Below are positions 25,492-34,439 of a DNA stretch of 60,858 nucleotides, in pieces (the first letter of the stretch is position 1; every line of letters starts with the position of its first letter). Where the stretch lies: the NCBI GenBank assembly GCA_947486185.1, contig CANKTH010000018.1:1-60858 (forward strand), given 5' to 3'. Below the pieces are notes generated by a model that was not told the DNA's origin, did not search any database, and saw only the letters and a list, made by a program, of their open reading frames with translations. This DNA is from Deltaproteobacteria bacterium (GTDB lineage: Bacteria > Myxococcota_A > UBA796 > SXON01). Made by a program: the position numbers and the translations under genes.

Positions 25492-27141
25492 ATGCTGTAC
25501 CTCCTCGCCCTCGCCTGTTCCCCGCCTCCGGCCGAACGGATCTTCGCGGGTGGCGCGATCTACACCCAGGACCCCGACCGGCCGCTGGTCGACTCCGTCG
25601 CCATCACCGCTGGGCGGATCGTCGCGCTGGGGAATCGGGTCGAGGTGCTGCGCCACCTCGGACCGCTCACGGATGTGGTGGATCTCGAAGGTGGCGCCCT
25701 GTTTCCCGGCTTCATCGACACCCACAACCACCTGGCCTGGTCCGGCGCCGAGCGCCTCGGACTGGACCTCGCCGAAGCGACGAGCCTGGAGGAGACCCTC
25801 GACCAGATCTCGGGCTGGGCCACCGCGCACCCGGACGCGCCGTGGATCGTCGGCGGCGGTTGGGATCCCGCGGTGATTGGCGCCGCCGACCGCTTGGCGC
25901 TGGACACCATCGTGCCCCAACAAGCCGTGTTCTTGACCTCCTACGACGGCCACTCGGCCTGGGTCAACAGTCTGGCGCTCAACCTGGCGGGGGTCAGCGC
26001 TGCCAGCCCCGTTCCGCGCGGGGGGCGCATCGAGCTGGGCTCGGACGGGGCGCCCAGCGGCGTCCTCCGGGAAGACGCGGCCACGCTCTTTGACCCCTTC
26101 CTGCCCGATTTTGATAACCGCACCGCCGATCGTGGCCTCTACGACGCCCTGCGTCTCGCGGGCAGCTACGGCATCACGACCGTGATGGACCCCGCTGTTG
26201 AGCGCTGGACGTTGGCCGCTTACCGGCGAGCGGAGCGGCGGAGGCGGCTCACCGTGCGTGTGCGGGCGCTGGTGGAGATGGATCCCGATCAGGGGCCCGA
26301 GCAGGTGGACGATATCCAAAGGTTGGCGGCTGAGTATGACTCTGAGATGATACAGGTGGTCGGCGGGAAGCTCTATCTCGACGGGGTGATCGAGTCGGGT
26401 ACGGCCGCGCTCCTCGATCCCGAGCTTGGCGGTCCGGGAGGCGAGCTCCTGTTCGAGGACGCACGGCTCGCTGAGTTGCTCTCCGCGTTGAACCAGGCAG
26501 ATCTGGTGTCACACGCCCACAGCATCGGGGACGGTGCGGTGCGACAGTACCTCGACCAGCTCGAGGTGGCGCTCACGCCGGCAGATCGCCGCATCCGACC
26601 GCCAATCGCCGCTCACCTGCAGCTCATCCACCCCGACGATGCGCCCCGCTTCGCGGGGCTCGGCGTGTACGCTTCTTTTTCCCCGCTCTGGGCGTGGCCG
26701 GACGAGGCGATCATCGACCTCGCGGATCCACGGCTCGGCGAGGCGAGGGCGGATCGGCACTATCCGATCGGAAGCGTCGCCGACGCGGGCGGTTCGGTGG
26801 TCGTCGGCAGCGACTGGAGCGTGACCAGCATGAACCCCTGGCCGGCGATCGAGGTCGGTGTCCGTCGCGCGGACCCTGACAGTGACGGGGGCCTGGAGCT
26901 AAGCGCAGCTGAGGCCGTCGATCTCGATACCTTGCTCGCGGGTTACACGCGGGTGGCTGCCGAGGCGCTCGGGCTCGCCGGGGAGGTCGGTGTGATCGCG
27001 GTCGGCGCGCAGGCCGACCTGGTGCTCCTCGAAGAAGACCCGTACAACCTCGAGCCTGAGGAACTCTCGGAGGTCCAAGTCCACGCTACCTGGCTGGGTG
27101 GGCGCCTGGTGTGGCAGTCGCGGCCGGTACGACGGCCCTGA
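25492..27141 (+). CDS. YtcJ-like amidohydrolase lipoprotein
   Basis: A 549-residue protein with a very short lipoprotein signal (lipobox LALAC). The body matches the YtcJ/NfdA-type amidohydrolase pattern: HxH in FIDTHNHLAW, the Lys-bearing GGKLYLDGVIESGTAALL, HSIGDGAVRQYLDQLE, HLQLIHPDDAPRF and Asp in GSDWSVTSMNPW. It closes with VGAQADLVLLEEDPY. Relatives hydrolyse N-substituted formamides or similar amides; the natural substrate is unknown. Lipidation suggests an extracytoplasmic site. The open frame extends far upstream through parC antisense, but only this part has proper codon usage and the family domain. It ends six bases before the convergent PhoX-like gene. Confidence 0.86.
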   Translation: MLYLLALACSPPPAERIFAGGAIYTQDPDRPLVDSVAITAGRIVALGNRVEVLRHLGPLTDVVDLEGGALFPGFIDTHNHLAWSGAERLGLDLAEATSLEETLDQISGWATAHPDAPWIVGGGWDPAVIGAADRLALDTIVPQQAVFLTSYDGHSAWVNSLALNLAGVSAASPVPRGGRIELGSDGAPSGVLREDAATLFDPFLPDFDNRTADRGLYDALRLAGSYGITTVMDPAVERWTLAAYRRAERRRRLTVRVRALVEMDPDQGPEQVDDIQRLAAEYDSEMIQVVGGKLYLDGVIESGTAALLDPELGGPGGELLFEDARLAELLSALNQADLVSHAHSIGDGAVRQYLDQLEVALTPADRRIRPPIAAHLQLIHPDDAPRFAGLGVYASFSPLWAWPDEAIIDLADPRLGEARADRHYPIGSVADAGGSVVVGSDWSVTSMNPWPAIEVGVRRADPDSDGGLELSAAEAVDLDTLLAGYTRVAAEALGLAGEVGVIAVGAQADLVLLEEDPYNLEPEELSEVQVHATWLGGRLVWQSRPVRRP

Positions 27142-27147
27142 TGCTGG

Positions 27148-28764
27148 TCAGCGCTTGTCTTTGTAGATGCAGAGCAAGGTGGGCGCACCCCAGAGGGGAT
27201 GGGGAGTTCGTAATGAACAGAACACGGTCTTGCCGTCAGGGCTCACCGCCGGCTGGCCAAACGACGCCGGCCCGGGCGCGACGGCGTAGCGCACTGCCCC
27301 AGTCGGTTTGAGTCGGTACAAGGCGTTATTTCCCCAGGGTCCGGCGGCGGTCTCGCTCGGCTCCGCCGCCGTCGCGATGAGGAGCGCCTCTTCGGAGTCG
27401 CGGGCGAGCGGCCCGGGAAATCCAATCTGGTCCCCCGCGCGCAGGGGGACGCTCCAATCGAAGCGTCTGCCACCATCGATGATCCGGACGACAGCGCCGG
27501 AGGGCACATCCACCCCGATAGGGGGCGCCATCCGTGTGCCTTGGGTGCCGGTATTATCGGCGAGAGACAAGTACAAAGCCTCACCCACCTGGGCCAGCCC
27601 CTGAGGTCGTCCGAGGGGACTGCCCCCCACGAGCAGCCCGCCCAGCCAGGCGTCCACACGGAGGGCCCCCTCCGTTTTATACACCTCAGAAAGTCGTTTT
27701 GCCTCCGCCGCCGTTTCGCGGAAGGCGACGGGAATGTCGAAGGAGCGCGCACGCCAGAGCGCGGCGTTCCGCGAGCGCCGCCTGAGTTCGGTGTCAAGCT
27801 CCACCGGCAACCAGCGCCCACCCTGCCCATCCAGAAAACGGGCGACCGAGAGGGTGCCTTCGGTGAGCAGCTTGCTCCCTTCGTCGCGGCCCATGTCCTT
27901 TTTCCAGTCGTCGCGGCTCTCGAAGCGCCACAAACCACCCAGCGGCCGCTCGTCAGTCATGTAGACGCGGAGGGGTCGATTGTGTTGGGCTACCACCTCG
28001 GCGGCGCCGTGCCGGAAGCGACCGAGCGAGGTGTGAAGCCGAGGTTGCCACTTGGAATCCCGAGGATCGGCCTCCATCATCCAGCCGTGGTACTCGCCGG
28101 TTGCACCGGGTTTCCGGTCGTCCTCCACTTCGCCAGAGATGCCGATCTTGCCGTCGCGGGTGCCCGGGGACTCGGGCACGTGGTGGCCGATGTCCTTCTC
28201 GCCCGAAATCACCGTCCCCCAGGGCGTGACGGCGCCCGCGCCATTTCGGATGCTCCCTGGACGGGTTTTGCCGATGAGGCTCGCCGCTGGGCCGGTAGTG
28301 GTGAGGTCGGGCATTCGCCCCGTGATCCGCCAGGCGATGTTGGAGTTGGGGACCAGCTTCCACGCGCCGTTGGATTGGGATTCGACCTCGATCACCGACG
28401 CGCCCATATAGTCCAACACATCGTCCATCGTCGGCATGTGGTCGAGGAAGCTCCACCGCGCGACCTCGTCGAGCCGCGCCGGCGGCGCCGAGTGATTGAC
28501 CCACAACAGCATACGGCCCGGTGAGTCGAGTGGGATGGCGGCCACATAGTCGGCGCCGGAGCCAAACACGGCCCCGTCCGCCGACATCACGTCACCCATG
28601 GTGGCGACCTTTCGGAAGTCAAGCCCAGGCGCCACCTGGACTTTCTTGGGGCGCATCGGATCCATGTCCCGCCCGTCAAACAACGACGTGGACCGCGCCA
28701 GCCGCGGTGAGAGGCCCGCCGCCACGAGCCCGATGAGCCCCGAGATGCATTCGCGCCGGTTCAT
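27148..28764 (-). CDS. PhoX/DUF839-family exported protein
   Basis: A 538-residue protein beginning MNRRECISGLIGLVAAG, a twin-Arg-like signal suited to Tat export of a metal-loaded enzyme. The body follows the DUF839/PhoX architecture of a beta-propeller. Segments such as LLWVNHSAPPARLDEVARW, GAGAVTPWGTVISGEKD, YHGWMMEADP and RFRHGAAEVV correspond to the blades that carry Ca/Fe ligands in PhoX phosphatases. A late stretch reads GQPAVSPDGKTVFCSL. Phosphomonoesterase activity is plausible but not proven from sequence. The start has only a weak GGGA site and is preceded by three AGCAGG repeats. Confidence 0.82.
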   Translation of the reverse strand: MNRRECISGLIGLVAAGLSPRLARSTSLFDGRDMDPMRPKKVQVAPGLDFRKVATMGDVMSADGAVFGSGADYVAAIPLDSPGRMLLWVNHSAPPARLDEVARWSFLDHMPTMDDVLDYMGASVIEVESQSNGAWKLVPNSNIAWRITGRMPDLTTTGPAASLIGKTRPGSIRNGAGAVTPWGTVISGEKDIGHHVPESPGTRDGKIGISGEVEDDRKPGATGEYHGWMMEADPRDSKWQPRLHTSLGRFRHGAAEVVAQHNRPLRVYMTDERPLGGLWRFESRDDWKKDMGRDEGSKLLTEGTLSVARFLDGQGGRWLPVELDTELRRRSRNAALWRARSFDIPVAFRETAAEAKRLSEVYKTEGALRVDAWLGGLLVGGSPLGRPQGLAQVGEALYLSLADNTGTQGTRMAPPIGVDVPSGAVVRIIDGGRRFDWSVPLRAGDQIGFPGPLARDSEEALLIATAAEPSETAAGPWGNNALYRLKPTGAVRYAVAPGPASFGQPAVSPDGKTVFCSLRTPHPLWGAPTLLCIYKDKR

Positions 28765-28770
28765 CTTTTC

Positions 28771-28795
28771 CCTGCTTCCTGCTCTGAGTCCTGCT
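28771..28795 (-). repeat. Three AGCAGG direct repeats before the PhoX-like gene
   Basis: On the minus strand AGCAGG occurs three times in 25 bases (28795-28790, 28783-28778 and 28776-28771), ending seven bases before the ATG. They could be an extended ribosome-binding or protein-binding region, or chance. The rest of the 149-base divergent gap contains GC-rich palindromes (CGGCGCGAGCGCCG at 28805-28818) and no recognisable promoter. Confidence 0.3.
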
Positions 28796-28913
28796 CCTAG
28801 CCCGTCGGCGCGAGCGCCGCGAGCCCGTCCGGCGCCGAGCGCTACGAAATACGGGTCGGCCCTTTGTGCCGCATCGCCTTGGGCCGCAGGCCTCCTCGTG
28901 ATATTGCGGGAGC

Positions 28914-29801
28914 GTGTTGTCCCTCTTGTCGCTCTCGTGTTCCTTGGCCCTCGCGGGAGAGTGGGCGCGTCAGCCTATCGATCCCCGGGTCACAACCGAT
29001 CTGACTGCGTATACAGTCGGTAAGGGAAACTTCAAGCTTGGTTTCGTCAACCAGGACTTCGGCCTGCTCGAAAACGTGCAGGTCGGCACCACCCTGGGAC
29101 TGCTCCCGCTCGGCGTGGTTGCGGTGCACGGCAAGGTCACGGCCGTGGAGGGCGAGCGGGTCGCGCTCGGTATCGAAGGCGGCTGGCTCCGCTATCGCTT
29201 CAACACCGACCAGCTCACGGAGGAGATCAGCAGCGATGCGAGCGCGACCGCCGTCCCGCTCAACCTCACCACGAGCGTCATCCTTGGACGGAGGCTCAGC
29301 ATTCATGGCGGACCGGCTTGGCTTTTCGCCAATGTGGCCGGCGCGGTCCCTCTCGATCAGGTCGGTGTCGCGCTCGCGGCGATGTTGGGCAGCAGCTTTG
29401 GCGGGGACCTCACCGAAGACGTGCAGAGCCGACTCGAACAGAAGGCCCAGGACGAGCTCGAAGACAAGGGTTCGATCTTCGCGGACGCCCGCATGACCGT
29501 CACCCGGATCAACCTCGCGGCGGATTTCCGAATCAATCGGCGAGATTCGATCTTTGTGGCGGCGATGACGCCCGTCGGTGTCAAGGGCCTGGTAGCCGCC
29601 GGGTATCAGACCGATGAAGCTGGACTTTCGGCGGGCGCGTCCCTGCTCGTGGACCAGCCTCTCGATGAGTTCGGGAGCACCATCACGGTGTCCTACCAAG
29701 CCGCCTGGCCCCACCTACACCTTCGGGTCGGCTTCCCGCTCTACTCCACGGTACGCTTCGCCTGGATTCCCCAGGCGTTTGACGTCTACTGGGTGTTCTG
29801 A
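28914..29801 (+). CDS. Exported outer-membrane-like protein, unidentified
   Basis: A 295-residue protein starting at GTG with GGGAG close upstream. The signal peptide is LLSLSCSLALA. The mature part is a run of alternating strands rich in G and aromatic residues (FKLGFVNQDFG, LGIEGGWLRYRF, LHLRVGFPLYSTVRFAW). It ends in aromatic WVF, which is typical of outer-membrane beta-barrels that need a C-terminal aromatic residue for BAM recognition. One charged helical insertion (DVQSRLEQKAQDELEDKG) interrupts it near residue 170. I do not recognise a named family. It converges with the next gene, two bases apart. Confidence 0.72.
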   Translation: MLSLLSLSCSLALAGEWARQPIDPRVTTDLTAYTVGKGNFKLGFVNQDFGLLENVQVGTTLGLLPLGVVAVHGKVTAVEGERVALGIEGGWLRYRFNTDQLTEEISSDASATAVPLNLTTSVILGRRLSIHGGPAWLFANVAGAVPLDQVGVALAAMLGSSFGGDLTEDVQSRLEQKAQDELEDKGSIFADARMTVTRINLAADFRINRRDSIFVAAMTPVGVKGLVAAGYQTDEAGLSAGASLLVDQPLDEFGSTITVSYQAAWPHLHLRVGFPLYSTVRFAWIPQAFDVYWVF

Positions 29802-29803
29802 GC

Positions 29804-31135
29804 CTAGGGCGGCGCGCCTTGCGGCGGCCCCGATGGCACCACGAGCTCGAGATCGAGGCGCGGAACGCCTGTGACCGTGAGATCGAGGGTGGTCTGCGCT
29901 ATGGCCCCGGGGGCCTTCCCTGGTCCGGGCGGTCCCGCGTCCACCACCGCCATCACCCGGTAGCTCCCCCGCGGCACATCGAGCGTAAAGCTCGCCTCCG
30001 TGCCGGTCGCCGGGAGCTTCAGCTCGGCAACCGGAGAGCGACCGGGCACCATCTCACCGTGCGGGCCCACATCCTCCAGGTCGAAGGCGGAGATAAAGAG
30101 GGCCTCGCCCGCGAGCGGGCCGCGGACGCTGCCCGACACGCTGACCAGGTCCAGGGGCGTGAGCGTCACGGGCACCGGCTCGTGGCGCCGACGGGCACAT
30201 CGTACCCCGGTCGCGCTGTTGTCGAGGAGAGAGCTGAACCGATTGCTCACGCGCATGTTGGTGGAGAAGGTGTTCCAGCCGCCGCCCCGGAGCACGCCGA
30301 CGGTGCCGCCGGCTGGCCCGCCTGGGTCTGTGGGGGTGGGCGCGGCGTAGGTGCCCGGATGCCAGCTGTCCGAGGTCCACTCCCAGACGTTCCCCGCGAG
30401 GTGTACGTTCCCGTAAGGCCCGACGCCGGCGGAGAGTTCAGCGGCGACCGTCCCCTCCGAGCAGGGCCGGGGCCCCTGGGGTCCGAAGACCCGGTGGTTC
30501 GCGAGCTCGCAGCCGGGCGCAGCCTCACCCCAGGGATAGGTGCGCAGATCCCCGGCATCGCAGCGCTCGGGGTCGGAGCCACCTTCACAACCGCCGCGGG
30601 CCGCCTTCTCCCACTCCGCCTCCGTCGGTAGCCGCTTCCCGATGGCGGCACAGGTCGCGATCGCAGCTTCACGGCTCTGCCCCTCCAAAACCCGGCCGTC
30701 GCCGCCCCGCGCCTCGGCGAAGTCCAGACAATAGCCGCTGAGGACGACCACATGAACCGGCGCCTCATCGCGACCGGCGTCGTCGGCGTCGGACCCCATC
30801 AAGAAGGGGCCGGGTCGCACCCAGCGCTCCACGGCGGGGGTGATCGCGGGGTCCTGGTCGTCGCAGTCGGCCTTGGCCGCGGGTGTGGCGGGGCAGGTCC
30901 AGGCGTCGACAAAGCCGTCCAGGTCGGCGTCGGGGCAGGTCCCGGGAGCGTCGAGGGGCGGAACGGCTACGGCGAGCGTAGGTGACCAGCGGGCGGCCGC
31001 TGAACCCCCGATAGGCGCCTGCGCGCCCGGGGTGGGGGACGAGGGCGTCGCGGTCGTCGTGGTGCTGGGAGTGGGAGCAGCTGCCGTGGGGCTCGAAGCC
31101 GGAGGGTCGCATCCGAAGAGGAGGAAGATCCACAT
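29804..31135 (-). CDS. FGE/SUMF1-domain lipoprotein with MopE-like motif
   Basis: A 443-residue lipoprotein (lipobox LFGC, then a Pro/Ser/Thr linker). A MopE-like segment with DADLDGFVDAW and ADCDDQDPAITP precedes an SUMF1-type domain: PFLMGSD, DEAPVHVVVLSGYCLD, KRLPTEAEWEKAARGG, YPWGEA, GNVWEWTSD, LRGGGWN, RVSNRF and GVRCARR. The stretch between the opening strand and the KRLPTEAEWE helix is about 40 residues shorter than usual and lacks the EVTN and SW motifs. I see no pair of oxidoreductase cysteines like that of true formylglycine enzymes, so this is probably a binding or scaffold version. A beta-sandwich of about 110 residues follows. AAGGAT precedes the ATG. Confidence 0.83.
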   Translation of the reverse strand: MWIFLLFGCDPPASSPTAAAPTPSTTTTATPSSPTPGAQAPIGGSAAARWSPTLAVAVPPLDAPGTCPDADLDGFVDAWTCPATPAAKADCDDQDPAITPAVERWVRPGPFLMGSDADDAGRDEAPVHVVVLSGYCLDFAEARGGDGRVLEGQSREAAIATCAAIGKRLPTEAEWEKAARGGCEGGSDPERCDAGDLRTYPWGEAAPGCELANHRVFGPQGPRPCSEGTVAAELSAGVGPYGNVHLAGNVWEWTSDSWHPGTYAAPTPTDPGGPAGGTVGVLRGGGWNTFSTNMRVSNRFSSLLDNSATGVRCARRRHEPVPVTLTPLDLVSVSGSVRGPLAGEALFISAFDLEDVGPHGEMVPGRSPVAELKLPATGTEASFTLDVPRGSYRVMAVVDAGPPGPGKAPGAIAQTTLDLTVTGVPRLDLELVVPSGPPQGAPP

Positions 31136-31237
31136 CGACGATCCTTAGCCCGGCGCTGTGTAGGCGTGTGTGGCTGGGCTGAACTGCGCCGACGAACGAT
31201 AACGAGGGTGTAAGTCCTACCCCACCCTGGAGCCTAC

Positions 31238-31846
31238 ATGTCGGTCTTTCGCGTTGTGATTGTGGACCCGAACGCACACCGCCGCACTGATATTGCAGTT
31301 GGCTTGGGCAGACGCGCGGCGGTCCAGTTGCTGGGCACCCCGGCCGAGGCGCGGACGGCGCTCGCTGAGCACGCGCCGGACGCTGTGGTCATCTCGCTAC
31401 GGCAGGTCGAGGCGCATGGCCTCGAGCTGGCACGTCAGCTCAAGGCGTTGGCGCCCAAGGTATGGATCATGGTCTACGGCGCGGACGCGGGTCTCGCCGA
31501 GAAGCGCAAGGAGATCAAGGAGAAATTGGGTATCGCGGTGTACGAACCCCGTGATCTCTCCGGTTTCGAGATCGCCGCGCGTGTGCTGGCCTCCCGCCCC
31601 GGCGCCACACGGAATTTGGGGGATGCCGATGTACAGGCCGGCATCGCGAAGTTGGAGTGGAGCATCGGCTGGGAACGGCTCCGTAACGCCCTCATCCGCC
31701 ATCGGGACTTGCTGCCCACCCGGGAGCGTGCCGCAAACGGGCCGATCTCGCTACCCGAGGCGCTCAACCGGCCCGTGTCGCTCCCCAACCTCCACGTCCT
31801 GTTTGCGGTTCTGCTGGGGCGCGCCCCCGGGCGAGAAGCCGCGTAG
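31238..31846 (+). CDS. Degenerate receiver-domain protein
   Basis: A 202-residue cytoplasmic protein. Residues 1-120 have the response-regulator receiver fold pattern (FRVVIVDPN, DAVVISLRQVEAHGLEL, VWIMVYGAD, IAVYEPRDLSGFE). The phospho-accepting Asp position reads Ser, the conserved Thr/Ser reads Tyr and the Lys of the KP turn reads Glu, so phosphorylation is unlikely. The remaining 80 residues are helical with no DNA-binding motif I can name. GGAG precedes the ATG. It faces the M28 peptidase gene convergently and is divergent from the SUMF1-type gene. Confidence 0.7.
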   Translation: MSVFRVVIVDPNAHRRTDIAVGLGRRAAVQLLGTPAEARTALAEHAPDAVVISLRQVEAHGLELARQLKALAPKVWIMVYGADAGLAEKRKEIKEKLGIAVYEPRDLSGFEIAARVLASRPGATRNLGDADVQAGIAKLEWSIGWERLRNALIRHRDLLPTRERAANGPISLPEALNRPVSLPNLHVLFAVLLGRAPGREAA

Positions 31847-31869
31847 GTCCGGCCTGGGTCCGGCTTGGA

Positions 31870-31889
31870 TTCGCTCCCACCGGGGCGAA
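31870..31889. terminator. Candidate bidirectional hairpin
   Basis: TTCGCTCC and GGGGCGAA can pair as an 8-bp stem (one G-T wobble) around a CACC loop, in the 77-base gap between convergent genes. No T-tract follows on either strand, so if it ends transcription it would be a weak or factor-assisted terminator. Confidence 0.35.
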
Positions 31890-31923
31890 CAACTCGGCCC
31901 TTGGGGATCGGCTCCGGGCCCGC

Positions 31924-33306
31924 TCAGGGGGCCGCGGATACCTTCCCGGGAGGTGGCCCCGCGCTCGCGCTCGCGGTCAACCACGCAAACGCCGCGACCG
32001 CCCAAACGCCTGTCCGAAGCGCGTCCGGGTCGACCTTGTCGATGGTGTCGGCCTCCGTGTGGTGCACGTCGAAATAGTGACTGTCATCCGGCAGAAGTCC
32101 CGCGACGAGCACCCCGCGCTCGCCCAGCGGCCCGATGTCCGCGCCCCCGCCTTCACGCACCACCTCGAGACCCAGCGGCAGAAGCCGCCCTTGAAGCCAC
32201 TTCAGTGCCTCGGGCGACCCTGTGGCGCTGAACGCCTCCGGGGCCCCGCCGCCGAGATCGGTCTCCATCGCGACCCAGTGCGGCTCGGCGCCGTGCGTGT
32301 CCGCGTAGTTTCGCCCTCCGCGTAAGCCAAACTCCTCGTTGGTGAAGAGCACAGCGCGGATCGTCGCCTCCGGTGTAGCGCCTACCCGTTTGAGGTGGCG
32401 CATCGCCTCCATGACCTCGACCACGCCGGCCCCGTCGTCGTGCGCGCCCTGGCCGACATCCCACGAGTCGATGTGAGCGCCGATCACCACCACGCCGGGG
32501 CCGCGGCCCGGCAGCTCGGCCACCACGTTGTGGCTCTCGGCGTCCGGTTCGGTCGTCGTGCCGAGATCGAGGCGCACGGTCACCGAAACACCACGTTCGC
32601 CCTGGCGACGCAACCAGGACGCGGCCTCGGTGCTCACCGCAGCCGCCGGAATCCGGGGAACCGCGTCGTCGTAGCCCATCGCTCCGGTGTGGGGCGTCGC
32701 CAGCGAGCGCGTGGTCACCGAGCGCACCAGCACTGCGACCGCCCCGTGTTTCGCCGCCTCGATCGCACCGCGACTCCGAAAAGCGGCCGCCTCGCCGTAG
32801 CCGTCGATCGCCGGATCGGTGACGCGCATCGGGTGCTCAAACAGCACGATCTTCCCAGCGACTTCTGGACCGAGCTCCTCGAAGCTTCCGAGTACGATCA
32901 CCGCCGCCTCGATGCCCCGGGCCGCTACACTGCCCCCGAGCGCGAGCACCGGCAAAACGTCCGGGGGAGTCTGGGCGTGACCGCCTTGGGAGGATGACGG
33001 TTCAACCCTGACGATCCGGAGGCTCGCCTCCCCTCGCCGCCACACGGGCACCTGCACCGCCTCGCGCCAGGCGCGCAGTCCGTCGGCTTGGAGCTCCGCC
33101 TCGGCCCAGCGGGTGCTCTCTTCAAGGCTTGAGCTACCGGAGTGGCGGTGGCCGATCGTGTCGCACAGGTACGCGAGGCGCTGCCACGCGTCGTCGGAGC
33201 TCGCCTCAATCGAGGCTCTCAGGCCAGACAACGTGGGGTCGGACTCTGCCGCCGGTAGGGCTCTCGGGTGGCTGCAGCCGAGCGCCAGCAAGAGCCCGAG
33301 CGTCAC
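31924..33306 (-). CDS. M28-family peptidase lipoprotein
   Basis: A 460-residue zinc aminopeptidase-type protein. A lipoprotein signal (LLLALGC) is followed by an M28 fold interrupted near residues 130-250 by a PA-type insertion (GKIVLFEHPMRV, HGAVAVLVRS). Metal ligands are in place: His and Asp in GAHIDSWDVGQGAHDDGAG, Glu-Glu in TNEEFGLRGG, Asp in METDLGG and His in VHHTEADT. It would trim peptides outside the cytoplasmic membrane. The GTG start overlaps the stop of the TolB-like gene by three bases (GTGA), which fixes it. It is the last gene of the ten-gene pseudokinase/peptide-importer operon. Confidence 0.9.
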   Translation of the reverse strand: MTLGLLLALGCSHPRALPAAESDPTLSGLRASIEASSDDAWQRLAYLCDTIGHRHSGSSSLEESTRWAEAELQADGLRAWREAVQVPVWRRGEASLRIVRVEPSSSQGGHAQTPPDVLPVLALGGSVAARGIEAAVIVLGSFEELGPEVAGKIVLFEHPMRVTDPAIDGYGEAAAFRSRGAIEAAKHGAVAVLVRSVTTRSLATPHTGAMGYDDAVPRIPAAAVSTEAASWLRRQGERGVSVTVRLDLGTTTEPDAESHNVVAELPGRGPGVVVIGAHIDSWDVGQGAHDDGAGVVEVMEAMRHLKRVGATPEATIRAVLFTNEEFGLRGGRNYADTHGAEPHWVAMETDLGGGAPEAFSATGSPEALKWLQGRLLPLGLEVVREGGGADIGPLGERGVLVAGLLPDDSHYFDVHHTEADTIDKVDPDALRTGVWAVAAFAWLTASASAGPPPGKVSAAP

Positions 33307-34439
33307 TTGGTCGCCGGAAGCGTCGGCAGAGGCAGCACATAGATCCGCTTGAAATCTCGTTGTGGGTCCCCTGCCCTGCCCTGCGCCGCGACCGCCAGCC
33401 ACATCGAGCCGTCGGCGCGGCGGGTCAGCGCGAGGTCGCCGTTCCCAACGGTGCCGGTCTTGAGCTCGGCCGCGCGTGTCGGATCGGCGACCGGCGCAGC
33501 CCACACGGGTGAGAAATGGTCGCTGTCGTTCTTGACGTAGATCACGTGTTTGGAGTCCGAGCTCCAGATAGGACCGCGATGGCTCATCACGACGTCGGTG
33601 GTGATGAGCGTCGGCGTACCGCCGATGGGCATGGTGTATAGGTCAAAGCGGCGATTGTCGGTGTGGTTGGAGTAGAAGGCCACCAGCGTGCCGTCGGGGC
33701 TCCAGGCCGGGCGGGTCTGGGTGTGGGCCCAGGCCGTGAGCGCCCGAGGTGCCGGAAAGTTCAGGTTGTCGATGAGGTAGAGATTGTCGCCCTGGGCGCC
33801 GTGCCCGACGTAGACGACCTTCTTGCTGTCCGGTGACCACGCGGCGTACACCTCCGACGCGTTGAGGTCGCCTGTCAGGCGGAGGGGTGGCTTCTCCATC
33901 AACGCAAGATCGAGCAGGTACAGGTCTCCCTGGCCGGTGCGCGCTGAGGTGAACACGATGAACTTCCCGTCCGGGCTCCAAGCGGGCCCGCCGTCCGTGC
34001 CCGGCCCGGCGGCGATCACTCCGGCACCATCGACGTAGAGGTCGTAGTCCTGAGTGGCGCCGCTGCTCGAGTAGACCAGACGCTTGATGCTGTCCGGCGC
34101 GAAGCTCGCTTCGTGCACTACGAGCTCCGGCGCGGCGCGATCGAACCCGGCGGTGACCGCGCTCGCCCCCCGGTTCAGTGGCATCAGCTTACGAGGCGGC
34201 GAGGCCACGCCGTTGAACGGTGCAACGTACAGTTCAATGGTCTTTTTTTCGTGGTAGTTCACCTCCCACGCCAGCTGGGTGCCCGCGGGCGACCACACCG
34301 GCGCCTGGCAGTTGCCGCTCACATCGGGCGAGGCGGGCGTGGCCTGGGCGAAGGCCCTCGGGATGATCGTGTTGAGCACGAATACGCCAAAAGTAAAGGA
34401 CATGCTCGGTAAAATGCCAAGCAACAGAGTCAGCGTCAT
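33303..34439 (-). CDS. TolB-like PD40 beta-propeller, exported
   Basis: A 378-residue periplasmic protein. A signal peptide of about 32 residues ends near AFAQA. At least five PD40/WD40-like blades follow, seen as WSPAGTQLAWEV, WSPDGKFIVFTS, WSPDSKKVVYVG, WSPDGTLVAFYS and WSSDSKHVIYVK. Such propellers bind proteins or act as N-terminal modules of peptidases; here it stands alone. The ATG overlaps the stop of the ABC ATPase upstream (ATGA), and the next gene is an M28 peptidase. Together the pair resembles a split version of propeller-peptidases. That parallel is inferred. Confidence 0.85.
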   Translation of the reverse strand: MTLTLLLGILPSMSFTFGVFVLNTIIPRAFAQATPASPDVSGNCQAPVWSPAGTQLAWEVNYHEKKTIELYVAPFNGVASPPRKLMPLNRGASAVTAGFDRAAPELVVHEASFAPDSIKRLVYSSSGATQDYDLYVDGAGVIAAGPGTDGGPAWSPDGKFIVFTSARTGQGDLYLLDLALMEKPPLRLTGDLNASEVYAAWSPDSKKVVYVGHGAQGDNLYLIDNLNFPAPRALTAWAHTQTRPAWSPDGTLVAFYSNHTDNRRFDLYTMPIGGTPTLITTDVVMSHRGPIWSSDSKHVIYVKNDSDHFSPVWAAPVADPTRAAELKTGTVGNGDLALTRRADGSMWLAVAAQGRAGDPQRDFKRIYVLPLPTLPATK

